A stretch of 64,000 bases of DNA from Flavicella marina (GTDB taxonomy: Bacteria; Bacteroidota; Bacteroidia; Flavobacteriales; Flavobacteriaceae). The position numbers were made by a program, and so were the translations under genes. Under the pieces are notes generated by a model, which saw only the letters and a program-made list of their open reading frames with translations, did not search any database and had not been told where the DNA came from. Shown one piece after another: positions 17,890 to 27,200 of the stretch; the stretch's first letter is position 1, and the number at the start of each line of letters is the position of its first letter. The stretch is taken from the NCBI RefSeq assembly GCF_009193215.1, contig NZ_VYVA01000001.1, forward strand, positions 558,001-622,000, written 5' to 3'.

Positions 17890-17956
17890 TTTGATTTAAG
17901 ATTATATTGCTATATATTTGGTAAACCAATTTGGTTTCCCAATTTGGAAAACCACT
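17890..17956 (+). promoter_or_regulatory. Promoter and three-unit operator C, upstream of susC1
   Basis: TTTG (17890-17893), 19 bp, TATATTTG (17913-17920). Three 13-bp units start at 17918, 17931 and 17944: TTGGTAAACCAAT, TTGGTTTCCCAAT and TTGGAAAACCACT. The register against the -7 element is the same as at A, B and D. Confidence 0.85.
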
Positions 17957-18000
17957 AAACAAACTAATCTAAACTATAATTAAATGAATAAACCTTAAAC

Positions 18001-18094
18001 AAAAAAAGGATGGGTGCACGCCCATCCTCTTACTTAGAATACTTCTTTGGAGGGAAGTAAATCCGATCACATGTTATCATTATGCACAATAACA
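18001..18094 (-). ncRNA. Candidate antisense small RNA opposite the susC1 leader
   Basis: On the minus strand TATTTTTG (18100-18107) matches the -7 consensus, with CTTG (18127-18130, three of four bases) 19 bp before it. About 90 bp on, the stem AGGATGGG/CCCATCCT (18007-18028) is followed by seven Ts (18007-18001), a strong intrinsic terminator on this strand only. No minus-strand gene is present to need it. The RNA would be about 95 nt: a 5' stem TGTTAT/ATAACA, a stem TACTTC/GAAGTA with loop CCTCCAAA, and the terminator. Antisense RNAs opposite susC leaders are known in Bacteroides. Transcription is inferred, not shown. Confidence 0.5.
18046..18062 (+). repeat. 17-base repeat, copy 1 (susC1 leader)
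   Basis: TTTGGAGGGAAGTAAAT occurs here and, identically and in the same orientation, at 33877-33893 in the MFS gene leader. Here it is antisense to the loop and 5' stem arm of the candidate small RNA's second hairpin. Confidence 0.85.
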
Positions 18095-18219
18095 TTCTGC
18101 AAAAATACAAAAAATACTTTTTGTATCAAGCAATTTGTAGTGTGTAAAGTGAAAGATAATGGATGTATGTCTTATTAACTAAATAGTACTAAAGTACTGA
18201 CTAAACTAACACTTTAAAC

Positions 18220-21200
18220 ATGAAAAAAACACTAAATTTTTGTAAAACAAAACTGCTGTTAACAGCATTTTTGTTAACTAACATTGCGTTAATCGCCCAA
18301 AACAACCAACAAATATCTGGGCAAATCACATCATCAGTTGACAATGCTCCTATACCTGGGGTTAATGTTTTAGTCATTGGAACCTCAACAGGTACCACAA
18401 CAGATTTTGATGGAAATTATTCAATAAGCGCTCCTGAGGGAAGTAAAATTTCATTTTCATTTCTTGGGTTTGTTACGAAAACGATTTCGGTATCAAATCA
18501 AACAACTATAAACATTTCTTTAGAAGAAGATTCTAATGAATTAGATGAAGTAGTTGTAGTTGGTTATGGTGCAAGAAAGAAAAGCGACATTACAGGATCT
18601 GTCTCTTCTGTTAAATCAGACGAATTAACAGCATTCCCTGTACAAGATGCTGCACAAGCACTACAAGGTAGAGCCGCTGGGGTAGTTGTACAATCTAACA
18701 ACGGTGGTGAGCCAGGAGCTCCAATCAACATTCAAATTAGAGGTAACACTTCTATTGGAGCAAACAGTGATCCTTTAATAGTAGTAGATGGATTCGTTGG
18801 GGCTACGATGCCACAACCAAACGATATCAAATCTATGGAAATCTTAAAAGATGCATCAGCAACAGCTATCTATGGATCAAGAGGTTCGAACGGAGTAATT
18901 ATCGTTACTACTAAGAAAGGACGTAAAGGTAAAATTACGGTTGAACTAAACAGTACATATGCAGTTAATAACACAGCAAACAAATTAGATTTGTTAAACG
19001 CTGAAGAGTTTGTTGACTATCAAAACAAAATTAGAGCTAATCAAGGAAACACAACTCCTTTCCCAGCAGGAACAGCTGATACTGATTGGCAAGATTTAAT
19101 CTACAGAACTGGAAACACTCAGAATCATCAAGTATCATTTTCTGGAGGATCAGACAAAGCAAACTTTTATGCTTCTGGAAACTACTTTTCTCAAGATGGT
19201 GTCTTGATCAATTCAGATTTTGAAAAAGCGACATTCTTAACAAACTTAGATACCCAAGTAACAAGTAAATTAAAATTAGGATTGAACCTTTTTGGAAGTC
19301 GTAGTACTAAAAACGGAGTAGCAACACAATCAACAGGTCTGAATGGAGTTGGTGGTGGTGGTGATGATGCCATTTCTCTAGCAATGAGATTTGCACCGGA
19401 TAAACCAGTACAAGATCCAAACGGAGCTTTTACTGTGAATGATGCAGTTGGAGATCCAGTAGACAACCCTTATGCAGTTGCAAGTCAAAGAACTGACGAA
19501 ACGAAAGTTGATGATTTTAGAGCAAATGCATATTTGAGTTATGACATCCTTGAAGGATTAAACTTCAAAACAACTTTTGGTATGAGTACTTCTAACACAA
19601 CTAGAGGTATGTATGTTCCTTCTACATTGATCGTTTCCGCAAGTGCTGTTCGTGGTAGAGCAAGTATTCAAAACAACAAAAACCAAACTGTTTTAAGTGA
19701 AAACTATTTAACATACACTAAAGAAATCGGAAATGGTGCACTGACTGCATTGGCAGGTTATTCTTACCAAAAAAGTGTAAGTGAAATGTCATTAGCTCAA
19801 GGAACTGGAATTATTTCTGATAGTTTCAAACAATACGGTTTAGGTACTTCAACTGGTTTCTTACAACCTAACTCTTCAATCCAAACAGTAGAAATTCAAT
19901 CTGTATTTGGTAGATTGAATTATGACTTTGCAGATAAGTATTTAATTACAGCAACTGTAAGACGTGATGGTGCTTCAAACTTTGCCGCTAATAAAAAATA
20001 TGCAACATTCCCTTCTGCTGCTTTAGGATGGAAAATTTCAAACGAAGAATTTTTGAAAGAAAACAATACGGTTTCTAATTTGAAATTAAGAGCAAGTTAT
20101 GGTGTTACGGGTAACCCATCGATCGCACCTTACCAATCATTGGCAAAATTACAAAGTATTTATGCTTCAAGTAACGGTGAAACGGTTCCGGCTGTAACTC
20201 CAGAGCAACCAGAAAACCCGGACTTAAAATGGGAGACTTCTTACCAAACAAACGTTGGTATTGACTTTGGTTTCTTAAACAACAACATTAATTTATCTGT
20301 AGATTATTATAACATTGACACTAAAGATTTGATTTTAGCAAACAATGCATCTCCAGAGTACTTAGGTTTCTCTAACGCAAATATTTTAACAAACGCAGGA
20401 GAAATTAACAACTCAGGTTTTGAAATTTCTTTAAACACGAGAAACATTTCAAACGAAAACTTTACATGGACTACAGATTTTAACTTCTCAGCGAACAAAA
20501 ATAAAGTAGTGGCACTTGTAAATGATGCTGACATATTTTTTGATGGAACACCAAGTTATTTCAGTCACGACAGAAGTACAATTTTAAGAGTAGGTGAAGA
20601 AGTTGGATTGTTTTGGGGTTATGACTTTGTTGGCGTTTTACAATCGGATGGAGTACTACCTGATGGTACAGCTACCTTAGCAGGAGGAGTACCTGGAGAC
20701 CCATTATTTAGAGATGTTGATGGTGATGGATCTATTACTGAATCAGATAGAACAATCATTGGTAATCCTAATGCTGACTTTAACTGGGGTTTCACTAACA
20801 ATTTTGTTTATAAAGATTTTGACTTGAACATATTCTTCCAAGGATCTTCTGGAGGTGAAGTTATGAATTTAACAAACGTTCAATTGAACAATGGAGACTC
20901 TAACACAACAAGAGATTATTACAACAATGCTTGGACTACAAAAAATGCAAGTAATACGCAACCAAGAGTAGGAAATAATAGTAACAGAGAGATCTCTTCA
21001 AGATTTGTTGAAGACGGAAGTTATATTAGATTAAAGAATATTGCAGTTGGTTACAACCTTCCTAGTTCTATTCTTGCTAATTCAGGAATTGAAAACATCA
21101 GATTTTCTGTAAGTGCTCAAAACTTGTTGACATGGACGAGCTATTCTGGATTAGATCCTGAAGTGAATTACTATGGTTCAAATGGCAATAACAACACCTC

Positions 21201-21282
21201 TACTAATACTATAAAAGGATTTGATTTTGGAAATTACCCAACGGTAAAATCTGTGAATTTCGCCCTTAATTTAAAATTTTAA
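18220..21282 (+). CDS. SusC/RagA-family TonB-dependent outer membrane receptor (first copy)
   Basis: Outer membrane barrel that imports oligosaccharides with TonB energy, here probably alginate oligomers. 1020 residues. A signal peptide ends near LIAQ. A carboxypeptidase-like regulatory domain (about 28-105) has GTTTDFDGNYSIS. Then come the SusC signature LDEVVVVGYGARKKSDITG, a plug domain (GRAAGVVVQSNN, IQIRGNTSIGANSDPLIVVDG, LKDASATAIYGSRGSNGVI), and the barrel ending in VNFALNLKF. The SusD partner follows 23 bp downstream. The two SusC copies in this locus differ enough to suggest different oligomer preferences. Controlled by operator C and possibly by the antisense RNA in its leader. Confidence 0.95.
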   Translation: MKKTLNFCKTKLLLTAFLLTNIALIAQNNQQISGQITSSVDNAPIPGVNVLVIGTSTGTTTDFDGNYSISAPEGSKISFSFLGFVTKTISVSNQTTINISLEEDSNELDEVVVVGYGARKKSDITGSVSSVKSDELTAFPVQDAAQALQGRAAGVVVQSNNGGEPGAPINIQIRGNTSIGANSDPLIVVDGFVGATMPQPNDIKSMEILKDASATAIYGSRGSNGVIIVTTKKGRKGKITVELNSTYAVNNTANKLDLLNAEEFVDYQNKIRANQGNTTPFPAGTADTDWQDLIYRTGNTQNHQVSFSGGSDKANFYASGNYFSQDGVLINSDFEKATFLTNLDTQVTSKLKLGLNLFGSRSTKNGVATQSTGLNGVGGGGDDAISLAMRFAPDKPVQDPNGAFTVNDAVGDPVDNPYAVASQRTDETKVDDFRANAYLSYDILEGLNFKTTFGMSTSNTTRGMYVPSTLIVSASAVRGRASIQNNKNQTVLSENYLTYTKEIGNGALTALAGYSYQKSVSEMSLAQGTGIISDSFKQYGLGTSTGFLQPNSSIQTVEIQSVFGRLNYDFADKYLITATVRRDGASNFAANKKYATFPSAALGWKISNEEFLKENNTVSNLKLRASYGVTGNPSIAPYQSLAKLQSIYASSNGETVPAVTPEQPENPDLKWETSYQTNVGIDFGFLNNNINLSVDYYNIDTKDLILANNASPEYLGFSNANILTNAGEINNSGFEISLNTRNISNENFTWTTDFNFSANKNKVVALVNDADIFFDGTPSYFSHDRSTILRVGEEVGLFWGYDFVGVLQSDGVLPDGTATLAGGVPGDPLFRDVDGDGSITESDRTIIGNPNADFNWGFTNNFVYKDFDLNIFFQGSSGGEVMNLTNVQLNNGDSNTTRDYYNNAWTTKNASNTQPRVGNNSNREISSRFVEDGSYIRLKNIAVGYNLPSSILANSGIENIRFSVSAQNLLTWTSYSGLDPEVNYYGSNGNNNTSTNTIKGFDFGNYPTVKSVNFALNLKF

Positions 21283-21305
21283 TAACTCATTTAAACACAT
21301 AGAAT

Positions 21306-22853
21306 ATGAAAATATATAAATATTTATTCTTATTGATAGGATTATCAATAATGGGATGTTCGGATTTAGTTGAAGAACCGATTGGAGTTCTTGCTCCTGA
21401 TGGATTCTTTAAATCTACAGGAGATATACAAACTGCAGTAGAAGGTTCTAAAACACATGCAATCAACGAAAAGTTTTGGGGTAGAAAACTTTCAATTGCA
21501 TTAATGTTACGTTCAGACATGGTTAACCTTCAATCTACTCAAACAAGAAGGGTTGAAATGGACATGTTAACTACACTTGCAGATAACGGAATGTTAACGG
21601 AGTATTGGTTAAAGAGTTACCAAGGAATCGCAGCTGCTAACCTTGCAATTGCAGGTGCAGAATTAGTTGAGGTTGATGCAGCAACTAAAAATCCAGTAAC
21701 TGCTCAAGCATATTTCATGAGAGCTTTTTATTACTTTCATTTAGTAAGACAGTTTGGAGCTTTACCATACATCGACAAACCAACTACTGATGTAGAAGAA
21801 GCACTTTCTATTAGCAGAACTCCTGCTTCTGAAGTATATGATAACATCATTTCAGATTTACAATTTGCTAAAACTTGGTTGCCAAATACTCAAGCTTCAA
21901 GAGGTATTCCTTCTAAAGCGGCAGCTAGTTCTTATTTAGCATTGGTATATTTAACTAGAGCTGGTACTAACGGTGCAGCAGATTTTCAATTAGCTTATGA
22001 CGAGGCAACTGAAGTAATTTCAAATGCAGGAACTTACGATCTAGCTTTAGACACGAATTTCCAAAACTTGTTTAACGCAGAGGTTATTGACAACTCAAAA
22101 GAGCCAATATTCGCTTTAGACTACAACAATGTTGAGGCTACAAACAACGCATATGACCAAATAGCTCCAATGACAGGAATTAGAGGTGACGACAGAAACT
22201 CAGGTGGTGGATGGTCTGTTGCCGTACCTACAGAAGCTGTATATGCATCATTCAACCCTTTAGACTACAGAAGAGCTGTTAGTTTTGATGAAGAAGCAAA
22301 CATCAACGGAAATTACGTTCAATCAGATAATTTCACAATCAGTGGACACGAGCATGCAAGAAATACACCATATATTGCAAAGTACGCAAGATATCCTGGT
22401 GAATTTGCACGTGGTAGTGGTAGAGCAACTAGCCACAACTACTCTATGATTCGTTATGCAGAAGTTTTATTAATTGCTGCTGAAGCTGCTTTAGAAGTAG
22501 GAGGAAAAGATGCTGAAGCTCTTGGATATGTGAACCAAGTTAGAGCAAGAGCTAGACTAGGTGGAGCATACAAGACAGGTGCAGATATTGAAACTACATT
22601 TGCGCCAAGTACTGAACCAGCTGATTTAACAACAGTAACTGTTGATGATGTATTAGAAGAGCGTAGACTAGAATTAGCTTTTGAATGTAAAAGATGGTAT
22701 GACATTGCAAGAAGAAGATTAGGAGCTACTGTTTATGGAGCTGGTGGTTATGAAGGTTTAAAACCAGACTTTTCTGATGATGATTATTTATTACCATTAC
22801 CAGCTGATGAACTAGAAAGAAACCCAAATCTAACCCAAAATCCGGGTTATTAA
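21306..22853 (+). CDS. SusD/RagB-family surface glycan-binding lipoprotein (first copy)
   Basis: Lid protein of the SusC transporter, anchored outside the outer membrane. 515 residues. Lipobox SIMGCSD, with the cysteine at residue 18. The TPR-rich fold is shown by QAYFMRAFYYFHLVRQFGALPYI and by the C-terminal SusD segment (YSMIRYAEVLLIAAEAAL, VNQVRARA, VDDVLEERRLELAFECKRWYDIAR, DDYLLPLPADELERNPNLTQN). It starts 23 bp after susC1. A hairpin (22869-22898) lies just after the stop. Confidence 0.95.
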   Translation: MKIYKYLFLLIGLSIMGCSDLVEEPIGVLAPDGFFKSTGDIQTAVEGSKTHAINEKFWGRKLSIALMLRSDMVNLQSTQTRRVEMDMLTTLADNGMLTEYWLKSYQGIAAANLAIAGAELVEVDAATKNPVTAQAYFMRAFYYFHLVRQFGALPYIDKPTTDVEEALSISRTPASEVYDNIISDLQFAKTWLPNTQASRGIPSKAAASSYLALVYLTRAGTNGAADFQLAYDEATEVISNAGTYDLALDTNFQNLFNAEVIDNSKEPIFALDYNNVEATNNAYDQIAPMTGIRGDDRNSGGGWSVAVPTEAVYASFNPLDYRRAVSFDEEANINGNYVQSDNFTISGHEHARNTPYIAKYARYPGEFARGSGRATSHNYSMIRYAEVLLIAAEAALEVGGKDAEALGYVNQVRARARLGGAYKTGADIETTFAPSTEPADLTTVTVDDVLEERRLELAFECKRWYDIARRRLGATVYGAGGYEGLKPDFSDDDYLLPLPADELERNPNLTQNPGY

Positions 22854-22954
22854 TAGACAAACATCTAAAATCTTGGAGGATTTAGTTCTTCCAAGATTAG
22901 AGACAATGTCTAAGTTTATTTGATTTATTTCAATTTAAATTAGTTTAAGTAGTG

Positions 22955-22986
22955 CACGGGTCTAATTTTTAGATCCGTGTTTTTAT
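22955..22986 (+). terminator. Intrinsic terminator between susD1 and the bicupin gene
   Basis: Stem CACGGGTCTA / TAGATCCGTG (22955-22964 with 22970-22979, one G-U pair), followed by a T run. It ends only 20 bp before the next ATG, with no promoter match between, so the bicupin gene probably depends on read-through. A second stem without a T run lies at 22869-22898. Confidence 0.8.
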
Positions 22987-23006
22987 TTTATAAAACAACC
23001 ATATTT

Positions 23007-23831
23007 ATGAAAACGCTATTCACAAATTTATCGTTACTCTTGTTCGCAGTATCAAATTTACAAAGTCAAAATATCACTATGGAAAAACTCCACATGAGTC
23101 TTAGGGAAGGTTCTAATTTTTATTCTAAAAAGGTATTAGAAAGTGAAATCTCAGGAATTGAAGTTGCACAAATCTCAATAACTGAAAAACCATCAAACCA
23201 ACAAATCAACAACAATACAAAATGTATCTACCTGTTTATAAAAGGTAATGGATCATTACTTACCAGCAATAAAAAATACTCTCTAGAACCAGAAACATTT
23301 TTTTTACCCAACCAACTTACCTCTTTTGCCATTTCGGCAAATAAAAAAGACACATTACACTTTTTAAAAATCTCAAGTACATTAACGAAGCAAGATTTAA
23401 AAGATCTAAAAGATTTCCCGAGAAAAAACACAGAAGAAATATATTTAAAAAAATTCAGCGATTGTGAACCTTATACAGAACCAATAAAAAGTCCGAATAC
23501 TGTAAGTAGAACGATACTCCCAAACAAATACATTCCAAGAATTGCTATGGGAACCGTTAAAACAAAAGGGCCCGACAAAGTAGGAGCCCACAAACACGGA
23601 ATGCTAGAACAATTATTCTTGGGTCTTAGTAAAAATGAAGTGACTGTCTATGCAGATTCGGCAAGCATCAAATTCCCTGAATATTCGTTATTGCATATTC
23701 CACTAGGTTCCACTCATTCGGTTACTGTTGAAGATGGAGCTGAGATGTATTATGTATGGATGGATTTTTTCAGAGACAAAGCAGCCGAAGCATGGTTAGA
23801 AACTCACAATGCAATAAAAGAAGAAGAATAA
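23007..23831 (+). CDS. Exported two-domain cupin protein
   Basis: 274 residues from the ATG at 23007; an in-frame start ten codons upstream lies inside the terminator and is rejected. A signal peptide ends near NLQSQ, with no lipobox, so probably periplasmic. The N-terminal cupin (about 25-135) lacks clear metal ligands. The C-terminal cupin (about 170-255) has GAHKHGMLEQLFLGL and LLHIPLGSTHSV, a plausible HxH-Glu-His metal site. It could act on unsaturated uronates as KdgF does, but in the periplasm, or bind an oligomer end. Function not established. It follows susD1 after a terminator. Confidence 0.65.
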   Translation: MKTLFTNLSLLLFAVSNLQSQNITMEKLHMSLREGSNFYSKKVLESEISGIEVAQISITEKPSNQQINNNTKCIYLFIKGNGSLLTSNKKYSLEPETFFLPNQLTSFAISANKKDTLHFLKISSTLTKQDLKDLKDFPRKNTEEIYLKKFSDCEPYTEPIKSPNTVSRTILPNKYIPRIAMGTVKTKGPDKVGAHKHGMLEQLFLGLSKNEVTVYADSASIKFPEYSLLHIPLGSTHSVTVEDGAEMYYVWMDFFRDKAAEAWLETHNAIKEEE

Positions 23832-24214
23832 ATTCAAAATTCTAACTATATCCTATCGATTTTTCTTAAATTAAAAAGCATTTAACAACCATACACAATT
23901 GTTAATATCACAATTCCAGTGTGATATTTTACACAAAACACATTCTACATAACACATTTTTTGTTAAAATATTTTTTTTTCAGATTCTAAAACCTTATTT
24001 TTGGTAAACCAAATTGGTTTTCCAGTTTGGACAACCAAAAAAACAACATTAACTATGCTTAAAACTATACACTCGAAAAACCAGCACCCTTAACAAATAG
24101 AATTTTCAAAAAAGAAAAGGTGTTCTTTTAAAAATCCTCTCTCGTATTTGCCGAAGGCACACATACCAGAACCATGCAATACAGTATTGCTCTTATTAAA
24201 CTAACAATTTAAAC
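23832..24214. other. Leader region of the second susC with operator D
   Basis: Promoter and operator D lie at 23973-24039. Upstream is AT-rich with no clear terminator. The leader from about 24010 to the ATG at 24215 is about 205 nt. It holds an AAAAGAA/TTCTTTT stem (24110-24129) and a small TGCC/GGCA stem. I found no minus-strand promoter match like that opposite susC1, and no copy of the 17-base repeat. Confidence 0.55.
23973..24039 (+). promoter_or_regulatory. Promoter and three-unit operator D, upstream of susC2
   Basis: The -7 element is TATTTTTG (23996-24003). The position 19 bp upstream reads TTTT rather than TTTG. Three units start at 24001, 24014 and 24027: TTGGTAAACCAAA, TTGGTTTTCCAGT and TTGGACAACCAAA. 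The register is again 5 bp into the -7 element. Confidence 0.8.
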
Positions 24215-27200
24215 ATGAAACAATCAATTAAACAATTTAAAACAAAACTCACACTTTCGTTTGTTCTGTTATTTAACATTGCACTATTTGCACAAGATGA
24301 TACCATCACTGGATCTGTATTATCTGAAACAGATAATGTTCCAATTCCTGGAATCAATGTGGTCGTTGTAAAGTCAAACAAAGGGGTTACTACCGATTTT
24401 GACGGAGCATTTGAAATCGCAGCTGAACCAGGAGATGTCATACAATTCTCATATGTTGGTTATGTAACTCAAACAGTTATCATAGAAGACCAAAAAGTTT
24501 TAAACATTCTACTTAAAGAAGATATCTCAACTTTAGATGAAGTTATTGTTGTTGGATACGGTACTCAGAAAAAATCTCATTTAACAGGTGCAATATCGCA
24601 AGTAGTAAATGAAAACTTAGATGAAATTGCTGTAACCAGAGTTGATGATGCACTTATCGGACAAGTTTCTGGGGTGAATATTCAAGCAACAGATGGTCAA
24701 GCCGGAGCTCCACCTAGTATTACTATTAGAGGTGTTGGTTCTATGGCAGGTGACTCTACTCCTTTAATCGTGGTAGATGGGATTATTGTAGATTCTGATT
24801 TCTTAGGGTCTTTAAACATGAACGATGTTGAATCTTTTGAAATTTTAAAAGATGCCGCTTCTTCTTCTATTTTTGGTTCAAAAGGATCGAATGGTATTAT
24901 CATGATTACAATGAAATCAGGAGTTGCCGGAAAAACTAGAATCAACTATTCAACATTTACTGGTATTAAAACAGGAAGAAAAAGTGAGGCATATGGTCAA
25001 ACTGTTGCAAGTTGGGCACAAAAGCAAAGAGATTTAGGATTGGAAATTTCTGATTATACTAAATTCGGACTATCTACAGGTACAGACCGTAGCTGGCAAG
25101 ATGTATTTATTGGAAGTGGTGCAATTACAAACCATTCTCTTTCTATCAGAGGTGGAAACGATAAGGTTAAATATGCTTCCAGTTTGAACTACTCAAACGA
25201 CGAGGGTGTTTTGTTATTAGACAACTATGAGAAGTTTGGAGCTAGATTGAAAGTTGACTTCAAAATCAACAAAAAATTATCTGCTGGAATGAACTTCACT
25301 CCTAGTTATACCATTAGAAAAAGATTTTCTGAAAACATTCACAACGTTGCAAGACAAATGCCTTGGTTACCAATTTACCATACAGAGCATACGTTAAATT
25401 ATATAGACCCGAATGGTCCATTTGCGGACGTTCAAGTAGGAGATTATGCTCAAATGCGTCATTTCGAATTCACAGATTTAGATGGTGATGGTATATACGA
25501 AGAAGAATTAACAAGTAACTTAGGGAATTCTACCAATCAAAACCCATATGCAAGAGTTGCTGAAAGAGAAAGAACAGACAACAAATTCAAATTATTCAGT
25601 AACGTGTATGGACAATACAAAATCATGGATGGTTTGAAATTTAAATCTTCTTTATCTGTTTCAATGCAAGACACCCAAAGAAAAGATTATCTTGGAACAT
25701 TAGCGCGTAGAGAAACGACTGATGCATATATTGATGAGATTACTCAAAGAGATCAATATTTTATTTTCGACAATTTCTTCAACTACAACAAATCATTTAA
25801 CAAACATGATTTCGGAGTAACATTAGGTAATTCTATTGAGAAAAGAGACTACTTCTTCTCTTCTATCAGAGGTATTGGAATTGTAAATGATAAAATACAA
25901 CAATTATCAAATGCTCCTATTCCATCAAACGCACAAGGTTTTCAATGGACTAAAAGAGGTATCTCATTTATTTCGAGATTCAACTATGCTTACGACAACA
26001 AGTATTTAGTAAGTTTAAGTTTAAGAAGAGACGGTAGTTCGATTTTCGGATCAAAATATAAGTATGGAAACTTCCCTGCAGCTTCTGTAGGATGGAATAT
26101 CGACAAAGAAGACTTTTTAGAAGATACTGATGTAATCTCTAGATTAAAAGTAAGAGCTAGTTATGGTGTTACCGGAAACGACCGATTGAACACGGGAAGT
26201 GTAGATCCAGATGCACAAGGTAGTACTTCTCAACTAAGTACAGGGAACATACTTGTTGATTACTACCCTAGTTTAGATTTAGTATCAAATGTAAGTTATA
26301 CCGAAGAAGGAAGTATCAAATCTGGTTACTCACCAGTAAACATCGGGAACCCAGAATTAAAATGGGAACGTTTGATTGAGATAAACCCAGGAGTTGATTT
26401 TGGTTTCTTTAGAAACAGAATTACAGGTTCTCTTGACTGGTACCAAAGAACAAGTGATCAATTATTGTTAAACAATCCTATTTCAGCGACTTCAGGATAC
26501 TCTAATACATTAGACAATATCGGTAAAGTTAAAAATCAAGGATGGGAATTTGAATTGAGAACTAAAAACGTAAGAACAGAAAAATTCAGTTGGAATTCGA
26601 CAGTTCTTTTAACAACAAACAAAAACACGCTGGTTGATTTTGCATCTTCAAACGGTCAAATCACAACAATTGACAACAAAAGACCTACTGAGTGGATCAA
26701 CTCAGAAGGACAACCAATTTCTTCTTTCTATGGATATGTTGTAGATAGAGAAGTACCAATCGATGAGTTTAGTTCGTCAAACTTCTTTAGACATGTTGGA
26801 CAAGAAACAGGAGTTGTTTATGTAAAAGATTTAAATGGTGATGGTGTTTTAGATGAAGAAGATAAAACAGAATTAGGAAACCCTTATCCAGAGTTTATTT
26901 GGAGTTTTTCAAATGAGTTTAGTTTTGGTAACTTAAGTTTTGCTTTTATGTTCCAAGGAAGTCATGGAGCAGAAGTTAGAAACATTGCAGACCAGTACTT
27001 ATTCAACCACACTGCTTTCGATCAAATCAAGAATACAGTGGATAGCGAATTTATTGTTGAGAAAATTTACACGAATAGTATCATTCAAGATGCCTCATAT
27101 TTCGCTTTGAGAAATGTGAATATTGGATACAACTTACCTCAAAATCTTGTAGCTAAAATGGGCGGTATATCTAATCTTAAAGTATATGCAACAGGACAAA

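Larger units (their letters stand above)
17822..18219. other. Leader region of the first susC, with operator C and a candidate antisense RNA
   Basis: Bases 17822-17889 show only a weak TGCAA/TTGCA dyad after kdgF. Promoter and operator C occupy 17890-17956. From the predicted start near 17927 the susC leader is about 290 nt, far longer than those of sites A and B. It holds a minus-strand terminator (18001-18028), a 17-base repeat (18046-18062) and a minus-strand promoter match (18100-18130). A 35-codon plus-strand frame at 18071-18178 has no support. Confidence 0.6.

Noticed and set aside
18007-18028. Reading the susC1 leader hairpin as a plus-strand terminator
   Set aside because: On the plus strand it is followed by CTTACTT, not a T run; the seven-base run is on the other side, so it fits only the minus strand.
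18071-18178. 35-codon plus-strand ORF in the susC1 leader with GGAGGG upstream
   Set aside because: The GGAGG is too far (about 17 nt) from the ATG, Shine-Dalgarno use is rare in Bacteroidota, and the peptide has no recognisable character.
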